A stretch of DNA of 64,000 bases from Mycobacterium kyogaense (lineage in GTDB: Bacteria > Actinomycetota > Actinomycetes > Mycobacteriales > Mycobacteriaceae), in NCBI RefSeq assembly GCF_003254575.1, contig NZ_QJUA01000011.1:1-64000 (forward strand), written 5' to 3'. The notes beneath the pieces were generated by a model. The model saw only the letters and a program-made list of their open reading frames with translations, made no database searches and was not told where the DNA came from. A program made the translations under genes and the position numbers. This document shows positions 45,835-53,317 of this stretch, one piece after another (position 1 is the first letter of the stretch; the number at the start of each line of letters is the position of its first letter).

Positions 45835-45913
45835 CGCAATACCTCCGTCGGGCTGGCGTGCACGCTTGCGACGAGTCTAGACCGGACGAGACCGCGGTCA
45901 CAGGGCAACCACC

Positions 45914-45935
45914 TAGACTGAACCAACCAGTTAGT
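45914..45935 (+). promoter_or_regulatory. TetR gene promoter with overlapping operator-like repeat
   Basis: TAGACT (45914-45919) is a good -10. ACCAACCAGTTAGT (45922-45935) directly after it is an imperfect palindrome (ACYAACYRGTTRGT) of the kind bound by TetR regulators, lying over the transcription start. Autoregulation by the downstream TetR is the simplest reading. Confidence 0.5.
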
Positions 45936-45974
45936 GGAGCGTGGGCCGGTCGGTCCCTTTTAGAGTGAGTCACC

Positions 45975-46646
45975 ATGTCTGAGACCGCTGTGCCGTCCGG
46001 CGCGGGCAACGGGATGTCCCGGCGCGAAGAGTTGTTGTCTGTGGCCACCCGGCTGTTCGCCGCACGCGGATATCACGGCACCCGGATGGACGACGTCGCC
46101 GACGCCGTCGGGCTGAACAAGGCGACCGTCTACCACTACTACGCGAGCAAGTCGCTCATCCTCTACGACATCTACAAGGGTGCCGCGGACTTCACCGTCG
46201 GCGCACTCCACGACGATCCGTCGGCGTCGGCACGCGAGACGATCTACCACTTCACCCGGCGCCTGCTGGTCGGGATCGCCGGCGACATCGAACGCGCCGC
46301 CGTGTACTTCCAAGAGGGCCCCTACATCACCGAGTGGTTCACCGAGGAGCAGGTGGCCTACATCCGGGAGAAGGAAACCCAGGTCTACGAGCACGTGCGC
46401 GACGTCATCGACCGCGGCATCGCCAGCGGCGAGTTCTACGAGTGCGATTCCCACGTCCTCGCGCTCGGCTACATCGGGATGACCCTGGGGTCCTACCGCT
46501 GGCTGCGCCCACACGGCCGCCGCACCGCCCAGGAGATCGCCGTCGAGTTCAGCACAGCGCTGCTGCGTGGCCTCATCCGTGACGAAGCGGTGCGGGAGAC
46601 CACCCCTCTCGGCGTGGACCAGGCCCAGGCCAGCTCGGGCGCCTAG
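45975..46646 (+). CDS. TetR-family regulator (Rv0158-like)
   Basis: This is a 223-residue protein. The helix-turn-helix reads GYHGTRMDDVADAVGLNKATVYHYYASK. The effector domain is of the TetR_C KstR2/fatty-acid type, with YFQEGPYITEWFT. It probably senses an acyl-CoA or lipid-derived ligand, by analogy with this branch. The operator-like repeat upstream supports autoregulation. It ends overlapping the convergent M42-like gene. Confidence 0.88.
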   Translation: MSETAVPSGAGNGMSRREELLSVATRLFAARGYHGTRMDDVADAVGLNKATVYHYYASKSLILYDIYKGAADFTVGALHDDPSASARETIYHFTRRLLVGIAGDIERAAVYFQEGPYITEWFTEEQVAYIREKETQVYEHVRDVIDRGIASGEFYECDSHVLALGYIGMTLGSYRWLRPHGRRTAQEIAVEFSTALLRGLIRDEAVRETTPLGVDQAQASSGA

Positions 46647-47557
46647 CCGGACGGCCGACGCAGGAACTCGCGCAGCACGGCGGCCATCGCGGGAATCGCG
46701 GTTTTTGCGATCACCTCGTAGCCGTGCGTGCTCAGCGTCGGCAGGCACAGCAGTCCGGCCCGGGGAGTGTGCCCGTTCGCCTTCGCGTGGGATGCGTCGG
46801 ATTCGAAGGCGCCCAGCACCGCGGCCTGCGGTGCGAGCCCCAACTCGTCGGCGACGTCCATCAATCGGTCGGCCACAGCCTTGTCGTACACGCACAGGGC
46901 GTCGCTGTAGGCGACGATCGGACCGCCGCTGACCCGCGTGCCGTACTCCGGTTCGGTCGGGCCGACCTCCAGCGCCAGGGTCAGCTCACCCGGCAGCGTT
47001 CGGCTGGCGTAGCCACCCCCGACCCCGCCGACCTCCTCGTCGGTGGTGAACACCAGGTACACATCGTCCGCGGGCGCGGGTCCGGCGCGCAGCTCGCGGG
47101 CGGCGCACAGCAGCGCCGTGACGGCGGCACGGTCATCCAGGAAGTAGCAGCCGAGATAGTCGTCACCGACGTCGACGGCGGTACGTCTGGTCCGGTCGAC
47201 GCACACGCGGGTGCCCGGCTCGATGCCGGCCTGGCGCAGCCCGTCCGCGTCCAGTCCGGTGAAGACGTACACGTCGGGCCAATCCAAGGCCTTGCCGCCC
47301 TGGTCCGGTTTCGTCCGCCAGATCCGGGGGCTCTCCTGGGTGGTGTGCTCGGAGCCCAGAGCGAGGACCCCGCACACCGTCGTGTGCCGGCCCAGCACGG
47401 CGACCGCTCCCAGGCCGAAGTTGCCCGGATACATCGTGCCCAGCGGGGTGAGCTCTCGCCGGCAGACGTCCCGCACCGCGTCCTCCTGGCCGCACGGCCC
47501 GTAGGCGAACAGCAGCTCCTGAAGCAGCGGTCGGTAGTCCGACCTCGTCGCGGTCAC
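46643..47557 (-). CDS. M42-like metallopeptidase with a missing metal-binding segment
   Basis: This is a 304-residue protein of the M42 (glutamyl aminopeptidase/endoglucanase M) family. Present are the N-terminal FAYGPCGQEDAVRDVC helix, the bridging Asp in CYFLDDRAAVTALL, the catalytic Glu pair in TTDEEVGGVGG, a late TLSTHGYEV histidine, and a normal C-terminus. The segment that should lie between the first helix and the core, with the first zinc ligand (HxDE type), is absent. The sequence jumps from RRELTPLG directly to TMYPGNFGLG. About 50 residues appear lost in frame. It may be inactive or changed in function. Confidence 0.75.
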   Translation of the reverse strand: MTATRSDYRPLLQELLFAYGPCGQEDAVRDVCRRELTPLGTMYPGNFGLGAVAVLGRHTTVCGVLALGSEHTTQESPRIWRTKPDQGGKALDWPDVYVFTGLDADGLRQAGIEPGTRVCVDRTRRTAVDVGDDYLGCYFLDDRAAVTALLCAARELRAGPAPADDVYLVFTTDEEVGGVGGGYASRTLPGELTLALEVGPTEPEYGTRVSGGPIVAYSDALCVYDKAVADRLMDVADELGLAPQAAVLGAFESDASHAKANGHTPRAGLLCLPTLSTHGYEVIAKTAIPAMAAVLREFLRRPSG

Positions 47558-47601
47558 GGCGTAGCGATTTCCGATGCCGTGAACTTCAAACGGTGCTGAT
47601 C

Positions 47602-48387
47602 ATGAAACGGCGGGGTACCCGCGCAGGCGTGACGATCCGCGTCGGCACCTCGGGGTGGTCCTACAACCACTGGATCGGCGTGCTCTACGAACGAGGGCTG
47701 CCGGCAGCGCAGCGCCTGGGGCGGTACGCCGCCGAGTTCGACACCGTCGAACTCAACGGCAGCTTCTACCGGTGGTCGCCGGATGCCTGGTTCGCCCGGT
47801 GGCGTGACCAGGTCCCGCCCGGGTTCCTGATGGCCGTCAAAGCGCCCAGGGGCCTGACGCACGCACGCCGCCTGAGGTCCCCCGAGATCTGGGTGGAGCG
47901 GCTGCACCGCGGGTGGGGCGAGCTCGGCGACCGTGCCGGCCCGCTGCTGGTGCAGCTGCCGCCGACGATGGAGCGCGACGCGGAGACACTCCAGCGGCTC
48001 GATCACTTCCTGGACGTCATGCCGGCCGCGATCCCGGTCGCCGTCGAATTCCGGCATCCGTCGTGGCACGAGTCGGCGGCCGCGTTCGACGTGCTGGAAC
48101 GGCACGCGGCGGCCTACGTGGTGATGAGCGGCTCCGGACTGCCGTGCGTCCTGCGCGCGACGGCGCCGTTCGTGTACGTGAGGCTGCACGGCCCGGACCC
48201 CGGCGCGCTCTACGGCGGCTCCTACAGCGGCGACGACCTGCGCTGGTGGGCCGACCGGGTACGGGAATGGGACGCCCAGGGCCGCGATGTTCTCGTCTAC
48301 TTCAACAACGATCTCGGCGGCAACGCCGTCCGCAACGCACGGGACCTCAAGACCGCCCTGGGTTTGGGGGCACCCGCTCCGGGGTAG
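47602..48387 (+). CDS. DUF72 family protein
   Basis: This is a 261-residue TIM-barrel-like DUF72 protein. It shows the family pattern VGTSGWSYNHW, then FDTVELNGSFYRWS, then VQLPPTMERD, then VAVEFRHPSW, then YVRLHGPD and YFNNDLGGNAVRNA. The function is unknown, and structural likeness to xylose isomerase/endonuclease IV folds has been noted for the family. ATG at 47602 was chosen over GTG at 47593. It is divergent from the M42-like gene. Confidence 0.88.
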   Translation: MKRRGTRAGVTIRVGTSGWSYNHWIGVLYERGLPAAQRLGRYAAEFDTVELNGSFYRWSPDAWFARWRDQVPPGFLMAVKAPRGLTHARRLRSPEIWVERLHRGWGELGDRAGPLLVQLPPTMERDAETLQRLDHFLDVMPAAIPVAVEFRHPSWHESAAAFDVLERHAAAYVVMSGSGLPCVLRATAPFVYVRLHGPDPGALYGGSYSGDDLRWWADRVREWDAQGRDVLVYFNNDLGGNAVRNARDLKTALGLGAPAPG

Positions 48388-48398
48388 ACCATGCGGCC

Positions 48399-48530
48399 AT
48401 GAAGGCCCCACGGATCCTCACGCGAGCGCGCGCCTACGTGCGCGCGGGTTACCCCGCCGCCGCTCCGCGGCACGGATACGTTGCCGCGCTGGCGCTGCTT
48501 CCGCCGACGACGCGGAGCGCCGGGCGCTGA
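48399..48530 (+). pseudogene. DUF3349-like N-terminal fragment running into a frame break
   Basis: This frame codes for 43 residues, starting MKAPRILTRARAYVRAGYP and followed by GYVAALALL. That is the N-terminal pattern of the small mycobacterial DUF3349 proteins, normally about 100 residues. After LALL the natural continuation (SADDAERRALIDTVIRW) is found in the -1 frame, which is the frame of the MscS gene. The fragment therefore seems to be broken by a one-base change near 48500, or read through by a shift. The stop overlaps the first codons of the MscS frame. Confidence 0.55.
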
Positions 48531-49345
48531 TCGACACCGTCATCCGGTGGCTGCTCACCACCGGACTGCACATCGCGCTCGTCGTCGTGTTCGCCGTGCT
48601 CGTCACCCGGGCCATCCGTGCGATCGCCCGCCGCGTCAGCCGCCGGTTGGGAACCCGCGACGACGCCGAGCATTCGCAGAGCTCCAGACATCGTCAGGCC
48701 CTGGTGTCCGTGCTCGCTTCGGTGGCGATCACGCTTCTCTACACCGGCGTCGCGCTCGACGTCGCGGCCCGACTGGGTTTCCCGATCGGTTCGCTCGTCG
48801 CCCCGGCCGCTGTGCTCGGCGGTGCGCTCGGATTCGGTGCGCAGCGCATCGTCGGCGATCTCCTCAGCGGATTCTTCGTGATCACCGAGAAGCAGTACGG
48901 CTTCGGCGATCTGGTCGAGCTGACGATCACCGGCGGCGGCACCGCGCGCGGCACGGTCGAAGCGGTCACGCTGCGGGTGACCCGGCTGCGCACCGGTGAC
49001 GGGGAGGTCTACACGATCCCCAACGGCACGATCGTCAAGTCCCTGAACCTGTCCAAGGACTGGGCGCGCGCCGTCATCGACATCCCGCTGCCCGCGACCG
49101 CGGACATCGTCGCTGTCAACGACGTGCTGCGCGACGTGTCGGCACAGGCGCTGCGCACCGATCGCCTCGCGCACCTGCTGCTCGACGAGCCCCAGGTGAT
49201 GGGCGTCGAAAGCATCCAGGTGGACACGATCAACGTGCAGATGGTGGCGCGCACCCTGCCCGGCAAGCAGTTCGAGGTCGGCCGGGAACTGAGGGCGCTC
49301 GTCGTTCCCGCGCTGCGCCGGGAGGGCATCGCCACGCCGGTATGA
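48527..49345 (+). CDS. MscS-family mechanosensitive channel (start uncertain)
   Basis: This is about 272 residues from the CTG used here. Two or three membrane spans (about 12-30, 60-85, 88-108) include the MscS pore helix with GGALGFGAQRIVGDLLSGFFVITEKQY. The beta domain (LVELTITGGG, GTVEAVTLRVTRLRTGDGEVYTIPNG) and the C-terminal domain are complete. No ATG, GTG or TTG occurs in a suitable place upstream in this frame. Translation may begin at the CTG, or enter by a -1 shift from the DUF3349-like frame. It relieves osmotic stress in the family. Confidence 0.75.
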   Translation: MIDTVIRWLLTTGLHIALVVVFAVLVTRAIRAIARRVSRRLGTRDDAEHSQSSRHRQALVSVLASVAITLLYTGVALDVAARLGFPIGSLVAPAAVLGGALGFGAQRIVGDLLSGFFVITEKQYGFGDLVELTITGGGTARGTVEAVTLRVTRLRTGDGEVYTIPNGTIVKSLNLSKDWARAVIDIPLPATADIVAVNDVLRDVSAQALRTDRLAHLLLDEPQVMGVESIQVDTINVQMVARTLPGKQFEVGRELRALVVPALRREGIATPV

Positions 49346-49374
49346 GGTGAGTGCGAAGTCGCTATGCTCACCCG

Positions 49375-49815
49375 ATGCCGCTGGTGAGTAAAACCGTGGA
49401 GGTCGCAGCCCCCGCCGAGTCGATCATGGCGATCGTCGCCGATTTCGAGGCGTACCCGCAGTGGAACGAGGAGATCAAGGGCTGCTGGGTCCTCGCCCGC
49501 TACCCCGACGGCAGACCCAGCCAGCTGCGTCTCGACGTGGTCGTGCAGGGCCAGGCCGGCACGTTCATCACCGCGGTCTACTACCCGGGCGAGAACCAGA
49601 TCTTCACGATGCTGCAGCAGGGCGATCACTTCGAGAAGCAGGAGCAGAAGTTCTCCGTGGTGGCCATGGGGCCGACGTCGCTGCTCACCGTGGACCTCGA
49701 CGTCGAGACCACCCTGCCGCTGCCGAAACCGATGGTGAAGAAGGCGATCGGCGACACCCTCGACTATCTCGCCGGGAACCTGAAAACGCGTGCCGAACAG
49801 CTGGCTGCGACTTAG
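49375..49815 (+). CDS. SRPBCC (START-like) protein, Rv0164/TB18.5-like
   Basis: This is a 146-residue protein of the polyketide cyclase/dehydrase-like SRPBCC fold. The pattern is VSKTVEVAAPAESIMAIVADFEAYPQWNEEIKG, then VYYPGENQIFTMLQQGDHFEKQEQKF. It has a hydrophobic lipid-binding cavity in the family, and no known enzyme role. It fits Rv0164 in sequence pattern and in place next to mce1R. ATG at 49375 was preferred to the upstream GTG. Its last four bases overlap the convergent mce1R. Confidence 0.88.
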   Translation: MPLVSKTVEVAAPAESIMAIVADFEAYPQWNEEIKGCWVLARYPDGRPSQLRLDVVVQGQAGTFITAVYYPGENQIFTMLQQGDHFEKQEQKFSVVAMGPTSLLTVDLDVETTLPLPKPMVKKAIGDTLDYLAGNLKTRAEQLAAT

Positions 49816-50507
49816 GGAGAAGACCCCCACAGACCGACTCCGTCGAGGTATTCCAAAAGCCGCGCCAATCCGTCGGTGAACTGGTCCTCGGTCAGGCGCG
49901 TCACCGTGGCGACGTCGCGCCTGCGCAGCGCGTCGATCAGCACCTCGTGACCGGCCACCACGTCAGCGCCCCAGCGGGGGTCCGAGGCGAACACGTGCGG
50001 CGGCAGGTAGCGGCTGGCGTGCAACAGGAACCAGGCCAGCTTGATCCGTCCGGAGGCACGGTTGACGGCGCGGTGGAATGCGAACTCGGCCGCCACGATG
50101 CCATCGGCGTCGTCCCGGTGCACGGCATCGGCCAGCTTGGCATTGAGCTCGGTGAGCTCGTCGATCTGGGATTCGGTGATACGCAAGGTCGTGGTGGCGG
50201 CCAGTTCCCGCGCGATCGTGGACTGCATCCAGAAGATGTCTTCGATATCGGTGCGCGACAGCGGCACCACGCGGTGACCCCGATGTGGCTCGAGTTCGAC
50301 CATGCCCTCGCCCCGCAGCGTCCGCAGGGCTTCGCGCACGGGGGTGATGCTCACACCGAGGCGAGCAGCGGTCTCGTCGAGCCGAACGAAGGTGTCCGGG
50401 CGCAGCGCGCCGGTCACGATCTCCGTGCGCAGCCGGCCGGCGACCTCGTCGGACAGCTGTTCCCGCCGAACCCTGCCGGACGGCGGGAGACCGGCCGGAG
50501 CTGACAT
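49812..50507 (-). CDS. mce1R: Mce1R, GntR/FadR-type repressor of the mce1 operon
   Basis: This is a 231-residue GntR regulator. The winged helix (about 10-75) holds ETAARLGVSITPVREALRTLRGEGMVELEPHRGH. The FCD domain (about 85-220) carries the metal-binding histidines in EFAFHRAVN and VVAGHEVLIDAL. It matches Rv0165c in type and position, divergent from fadD5. ATG at 50507 lies 10 bases after GGAAGGG. ATG at 50567 is a possible longer start. A fatty-acid-like effector is likely. Confidence 0.9.
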   Translation of the reverse strand: MSAPAGLPPSGRVRREQLSDEVAGRLRTEIVTGALRPDTFVRLDETAARLGVSITPVREALRTLRGEGMVELEPHRGHRVVPLSRTDIEDIFWMQSTIARELAATTTLRITESQIDELTELNAKLADAVHRDDADGIVAAEFAFHRAVNRASGRIKLAWFLLHASRYLPPHVFASDPRWGADVVAGHEVLIDALRRRDVATVTRLTEDQFTDGLARLLEYLDGVGLWGSSP

Positions 50508-50590
50508 GGCGATGACGCCCTTCCCCCGAGGGTGCGCGACGGGTTGTCCCGACGGCGCCTTGGCCATAGTGTGACCCAGGCAACACAATG

Positions 50591-50606
50591 TTTGATCAAA
50601 TATCAT
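50591..50606 (+). promoter_or_regulatory. Palindrome and -10 element of the mce1 operon promoter
   Basis: TTTGATCAAA (50591-50600) is a perfect palindrome directly followed by TATCAT (50601-50606), a good -10 for fadD5. A repressor on the palindrome would sit in the spacer between -35 and -10. Mce1R, coded just upstream in the other direction, is the likely ligand. Confidence 0.55.
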
Positions 50607-50649
50607 CACCGCGCAACTCACGAATTCGAAGGACGACGGAGCGATCCTG

Positions 50650-52299
50650 GTGACATCCGATCTGGAGCAGCCGTATCTGGCCCGCAGGCAGAACTGGGCC
50701 AATCAGCTCTCCCGGCACGCGCTGATGCAACCGCAGAACACCGCGCTGCGGTTCCTCGGCGCCACCACCACCTGGGCCGAGCTCGATCGCCGCGTCACCG
50801 CCCTGGCCGGGGCCTTGCATCAACGAGGCGTCGGCGCCGGGGACCGCGTGCTGATCCTGATGCTCAATCGGCCGGAGTTCATCGAGGCGACGATCGCGGT
50901 CAACAAGCTCGGCGCGATCGCGGTTCCGGTGAACTTCCGGATGACGCCGCCGGAGATCGCGTTCCTCGTCTCGGACTGCGGCGCGTCGATCGTCGTGACC
51001 GAACCCGTCCTCGCCGGTGTGGCGACCGCGGTGCGTGACCTGGACGCCACGCTGCAGACGGTCGTCGTCGCCGGCGGCGAGACCGGACAGGGGGTGCTCG
51101 GGTACGAGGACCTGCTCGCCGAGAACGCGTCGTGTCCGGCCGTCGACGTGCCGGACGACTCGCCGGCGCTGATCATGTACACCTCCGGCACCACCGGCCG
51201 GCCCAAGGGTGCCGTGCTCACCCACAACAACCTGGCCGGGCAGGCGATGACCCACCTGTTCACCAACGGCGCCGACCTCAACCGCGACATCGGGTTCGTC
51301 GGCGTGCCGCTGTTCCACATCGCGGGTGTCGGCAACACGATCGTCGGACTGCTTCTCGGCCGGCCGACCGTGCTCTACCCGCTCGGCGCCTTCGACCCGG
51401 ACCAGCTTCTCGACGTGCTCGCCGCGGAGAAGGTGACGGGCATCTTCCTGGTGCCGGCCCAGTGGCAGGCGGTCTGCGCCGCGCAGCGCGCTCGTCCGCG
51501 CGACCTGACGCTGCGGGTGTTGTCCTGGGGCGCCGCACCCGCCTCGGACACGCTGCTGCGCGAGATGGCCGACACGTTCCCGGGCGCGGCCATCCTCGCC
51601 GCGTTCGGGCAGACGGAGATGTCGCCGGTGACCTGCATGCTGTTGGGCGAGGACGCGCTGCGCAAGCTCGGCTCGGTGGGCAAGGTGATTCCCACGGTGT
51701 CGGCCCGCGTCGTCGACGACGAGATGAACGACGTGCCCGTGGGCCAGGTCGGCGAGATCGTCTACCGCGCCCCGACGCTGATGGCCGGCTACTGGAACAA
51801 CCCCGACGCCACCGCGGAGGCCTTCGCCGGGGGCTGGTTTCACTCCGGGGATCTGGTTCGGCAGGACGCCGAGGGCTACATCTGGGTCGTCGACCGCAAG
51901 AAGGACATGATCATCTCCGGCGGGGAGAACATCTACTGCGCCGAGGTGGAGAACGCGCTCGCCGCACACCCGGACATCGCCGAGGCCGCCGTGATCGGCC
52001 GCCCGGACCCGAAGTGGGGGGAGGTGCCCGTTGCTGTGGTAGCCCTGCGAACTTCGCTGACATCGGCTGGGAACGCGCCGCTGTCGCTGGCCGACCTCGA
52101 CGCGTTCCTCACCGAGCGGTTGGCCCGCTACAAGCACCCCCGCGTCCTCGAAATCATCGAGACGCTGCCCCGCAACCCGGCCGGCAAGGTGCTCAAGACG
52201 GAGCTGCGGAATCGCTTCGGATACACCCCAGCGACGGAGTCTGAGATTGACGCCGACGAAAGTTCCACGCGGACAACGGTTTCGACGGGGCAGCAGTGA
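50650..52299 (+). CDS. fadD5: Fatty-acid-CoA ligase FadD5
   Basis: This is a 549-residue adenylate-forming enzyme. The P-loop is YTSGTTGRPKGA. Motif A5 is FGQTEMSP, the core GWFHSGDLVRQDAEGYIWVVDRKKDMIISGGENIY segment is complete, and the catalytic Lys lies in NPAGKVLKTEL. It activates fatty acids to acyl-CoA. It heads the mce1 operon, as in Rv0166, and presumably handles lipids that Mce1 imports. GTG start at 50650. Confidence 0.93.
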   Translation: MTSDLEQPYLARRQNWANQLSRHALMQPQNTALRFLGATTTWAELDRRVTALAGALHQRGVGAGDRVLILMLNRPEFIEATIAVNKLGAIAVPVNFRMTPPEIAFLVSDCGASIVVTEPVLAGVATAVRDLDATLQTVVVAGGETGQGVLGYEDLLAENASCPAVDVPDDSPALIMYTSGTTGRPKGAVLTHNNLAGQAMTHLFTNGADLNRDIGFVGVPLFHIAGVGNTIVGLLLGRPTVLYPLGAFDPDQLLDVLAAEKVTGIFLVPAQWQAVCAAQRARPRDLTLRVLSWGAAPASDTLLREMADTFPGAAILAAFGQTEMSPVTCMLLGEDALRKLGSVGKVIPTVSARVVDDEMNDVPVGQVGEIVYRAPTLMAGYWNNPDATAEAFAGGWFHSGDLVRQDAEGYIWVVDRKKDMIISGGENIYCAEVENALAAHPDIAEAAVIGRPDPKWGEVPVAVVALRTSLTSAGNAPLSLADLDAFLTERLARYKHPRVLEIIETLPRNPAGKVLKTELRNRFGYTPATESEIDADESSTRTTVSTGQQ

Positions 52300-52395
52300 G
52301 GCCAACAGGTAGGGGGAGCCAGTGCTAACGGTTGAGTGCGCAATCCCGCCGATGCGGTACGCGGCGTCCCTGACATCGGGTACAGTCCGGTGGTC

Positions 52396-52423
52396 CGTCT
52401 TACTACCGACCGGTAGTAAGACG
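52396..52423. promoter_or_regulatory. 12-bp inverted repeat between fadD5 and yrbE1A
   Basis: CGTCTTACTACC (52396-52407), GACC, GGTAGTAAGACG (52412-52423) is a perfect 12-bp inverted repeat. The core TACTACCGACCGGTAGTA resembles TetR-type operators. No T-run follows, so a plain terminator is unlikely. It sits 95 bases before yrbE1A in a 219-base gap, so it may control a second promoter for the importer genes. Confidence 0.6.
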
Positions 52424-52518
52424 TGGCTCACACGTCTGGGGTCGGGGCTGGAAGGGAGCGTGCGACAGGTGCTGCCGGTGCGCTACATCTCCGACGATTG
52501 CGTCGCGGGGACTTCGCG

Positions 52519-53316
52519 GTGACGACGAATTCCAACCTGACGGGCTACGTGCGCGATCAGGTCAGGCCCGCGCTGACAGCGGTCGGCGGATTCGTCCGCA
52601 TGTGCGTGCTGGTCGGCAAGGCCCTGCTGCGGCCGCCGTTCCAGTGGCGCGAGTTCATCTTGCAGAGCTGGTTCCTGCTGCGCGTCGCGTTCCTGCCCAC
52701 CGTCGCGGTGTCCATCCCGCTGACGGTGCTGCTCATCTTCACGCTGAACATCCTGCTCACCGAGTTCGGCGCGGCCGACATCTCCGGCGCCGGTGCGGCC
52801 CTGGGTGCGGTCACCCAGCTCGGCCCGCTGGTCACCGTGCTGGTGGTCGCCGGCGCCGGGTCCACCGCGATCTGCGCCGACCTCGGCGCCCGCACCATCC
52901 GCGAGGAGATCGACGCCCTCGAGGTGCTCGGCATCGACCCGATCCACCGCCTGGTGGTGCCCCGCGTGATCGCCTCCACGTTCGTCGCGATGCTGCTCAA
53001 CGGCGCGGTCATCACGATCGGCCTGGTCGGCGGCTTCGTCTTCGGTGTGTATCTGCAGAACGTGTCGGCCGGTGCCTACGTGTCGACGCTGACCCTGGTC
53101 ACCGGGTTGCCCGAGGTCCTCATCTCGCTGATCAAGGCGCTCACCTTCGGGCTGATCGCCGGGCTGGTCGGCTGCTACCGCGGGCTCACCTGCGCCGGCG
53201 GCGCCAAGGGCGTCGGAACCGCGGTGAACGAGACGCTGGTGCTGTGCGTCATCGCGCTGTTCGCCGTCAACGTGGTGCTGACCACCATCGGCGTCAAATT
53301 CGGAACGGGGAGCTGA
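52519..53316 (+). CDS. yrbE1A: Mce1 permease YrbE1A
   Basis: This is a 265-residue MlaE-family permease with five to six membrane spans. The conserved loop is STAICADLGARTIREEIDALEVLGIDPIHRLVVPR, which contains the EExDA motif used to contact the ATPase. The GTG start at 52519 gives the normal length. The frame is open upstream to 52423, but that part is not protein-like. It pairs with YrbE1B. The Mce ATPase (MceG) is coded elsewhere. Confidence 0.93.
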   Translation: MTTNSNLTGYVRDQVRPALTAVGGFVRMCVLVGKALLRPPFQWREFILQSWFLLRVAFLPTVAVSIPLTVLLIFTLNILLTEFGAADISGAGAALGAVTQLGPLVTVLVVAGAGSTAICADLGARTIREEIDALEVLGIDPIHRLVVPRVIASTFVAMLLNGAVITIGLVGGFVFGVYLQNVSAGAYVSTLTLVTGLPEVLISLIKALTFGLIAGLVGCYRGLTCAGGAKGVGTAVNETLVLCVIALFAVNVVLTTIGVKFGTGS

Positions 53317-53317
53317 C

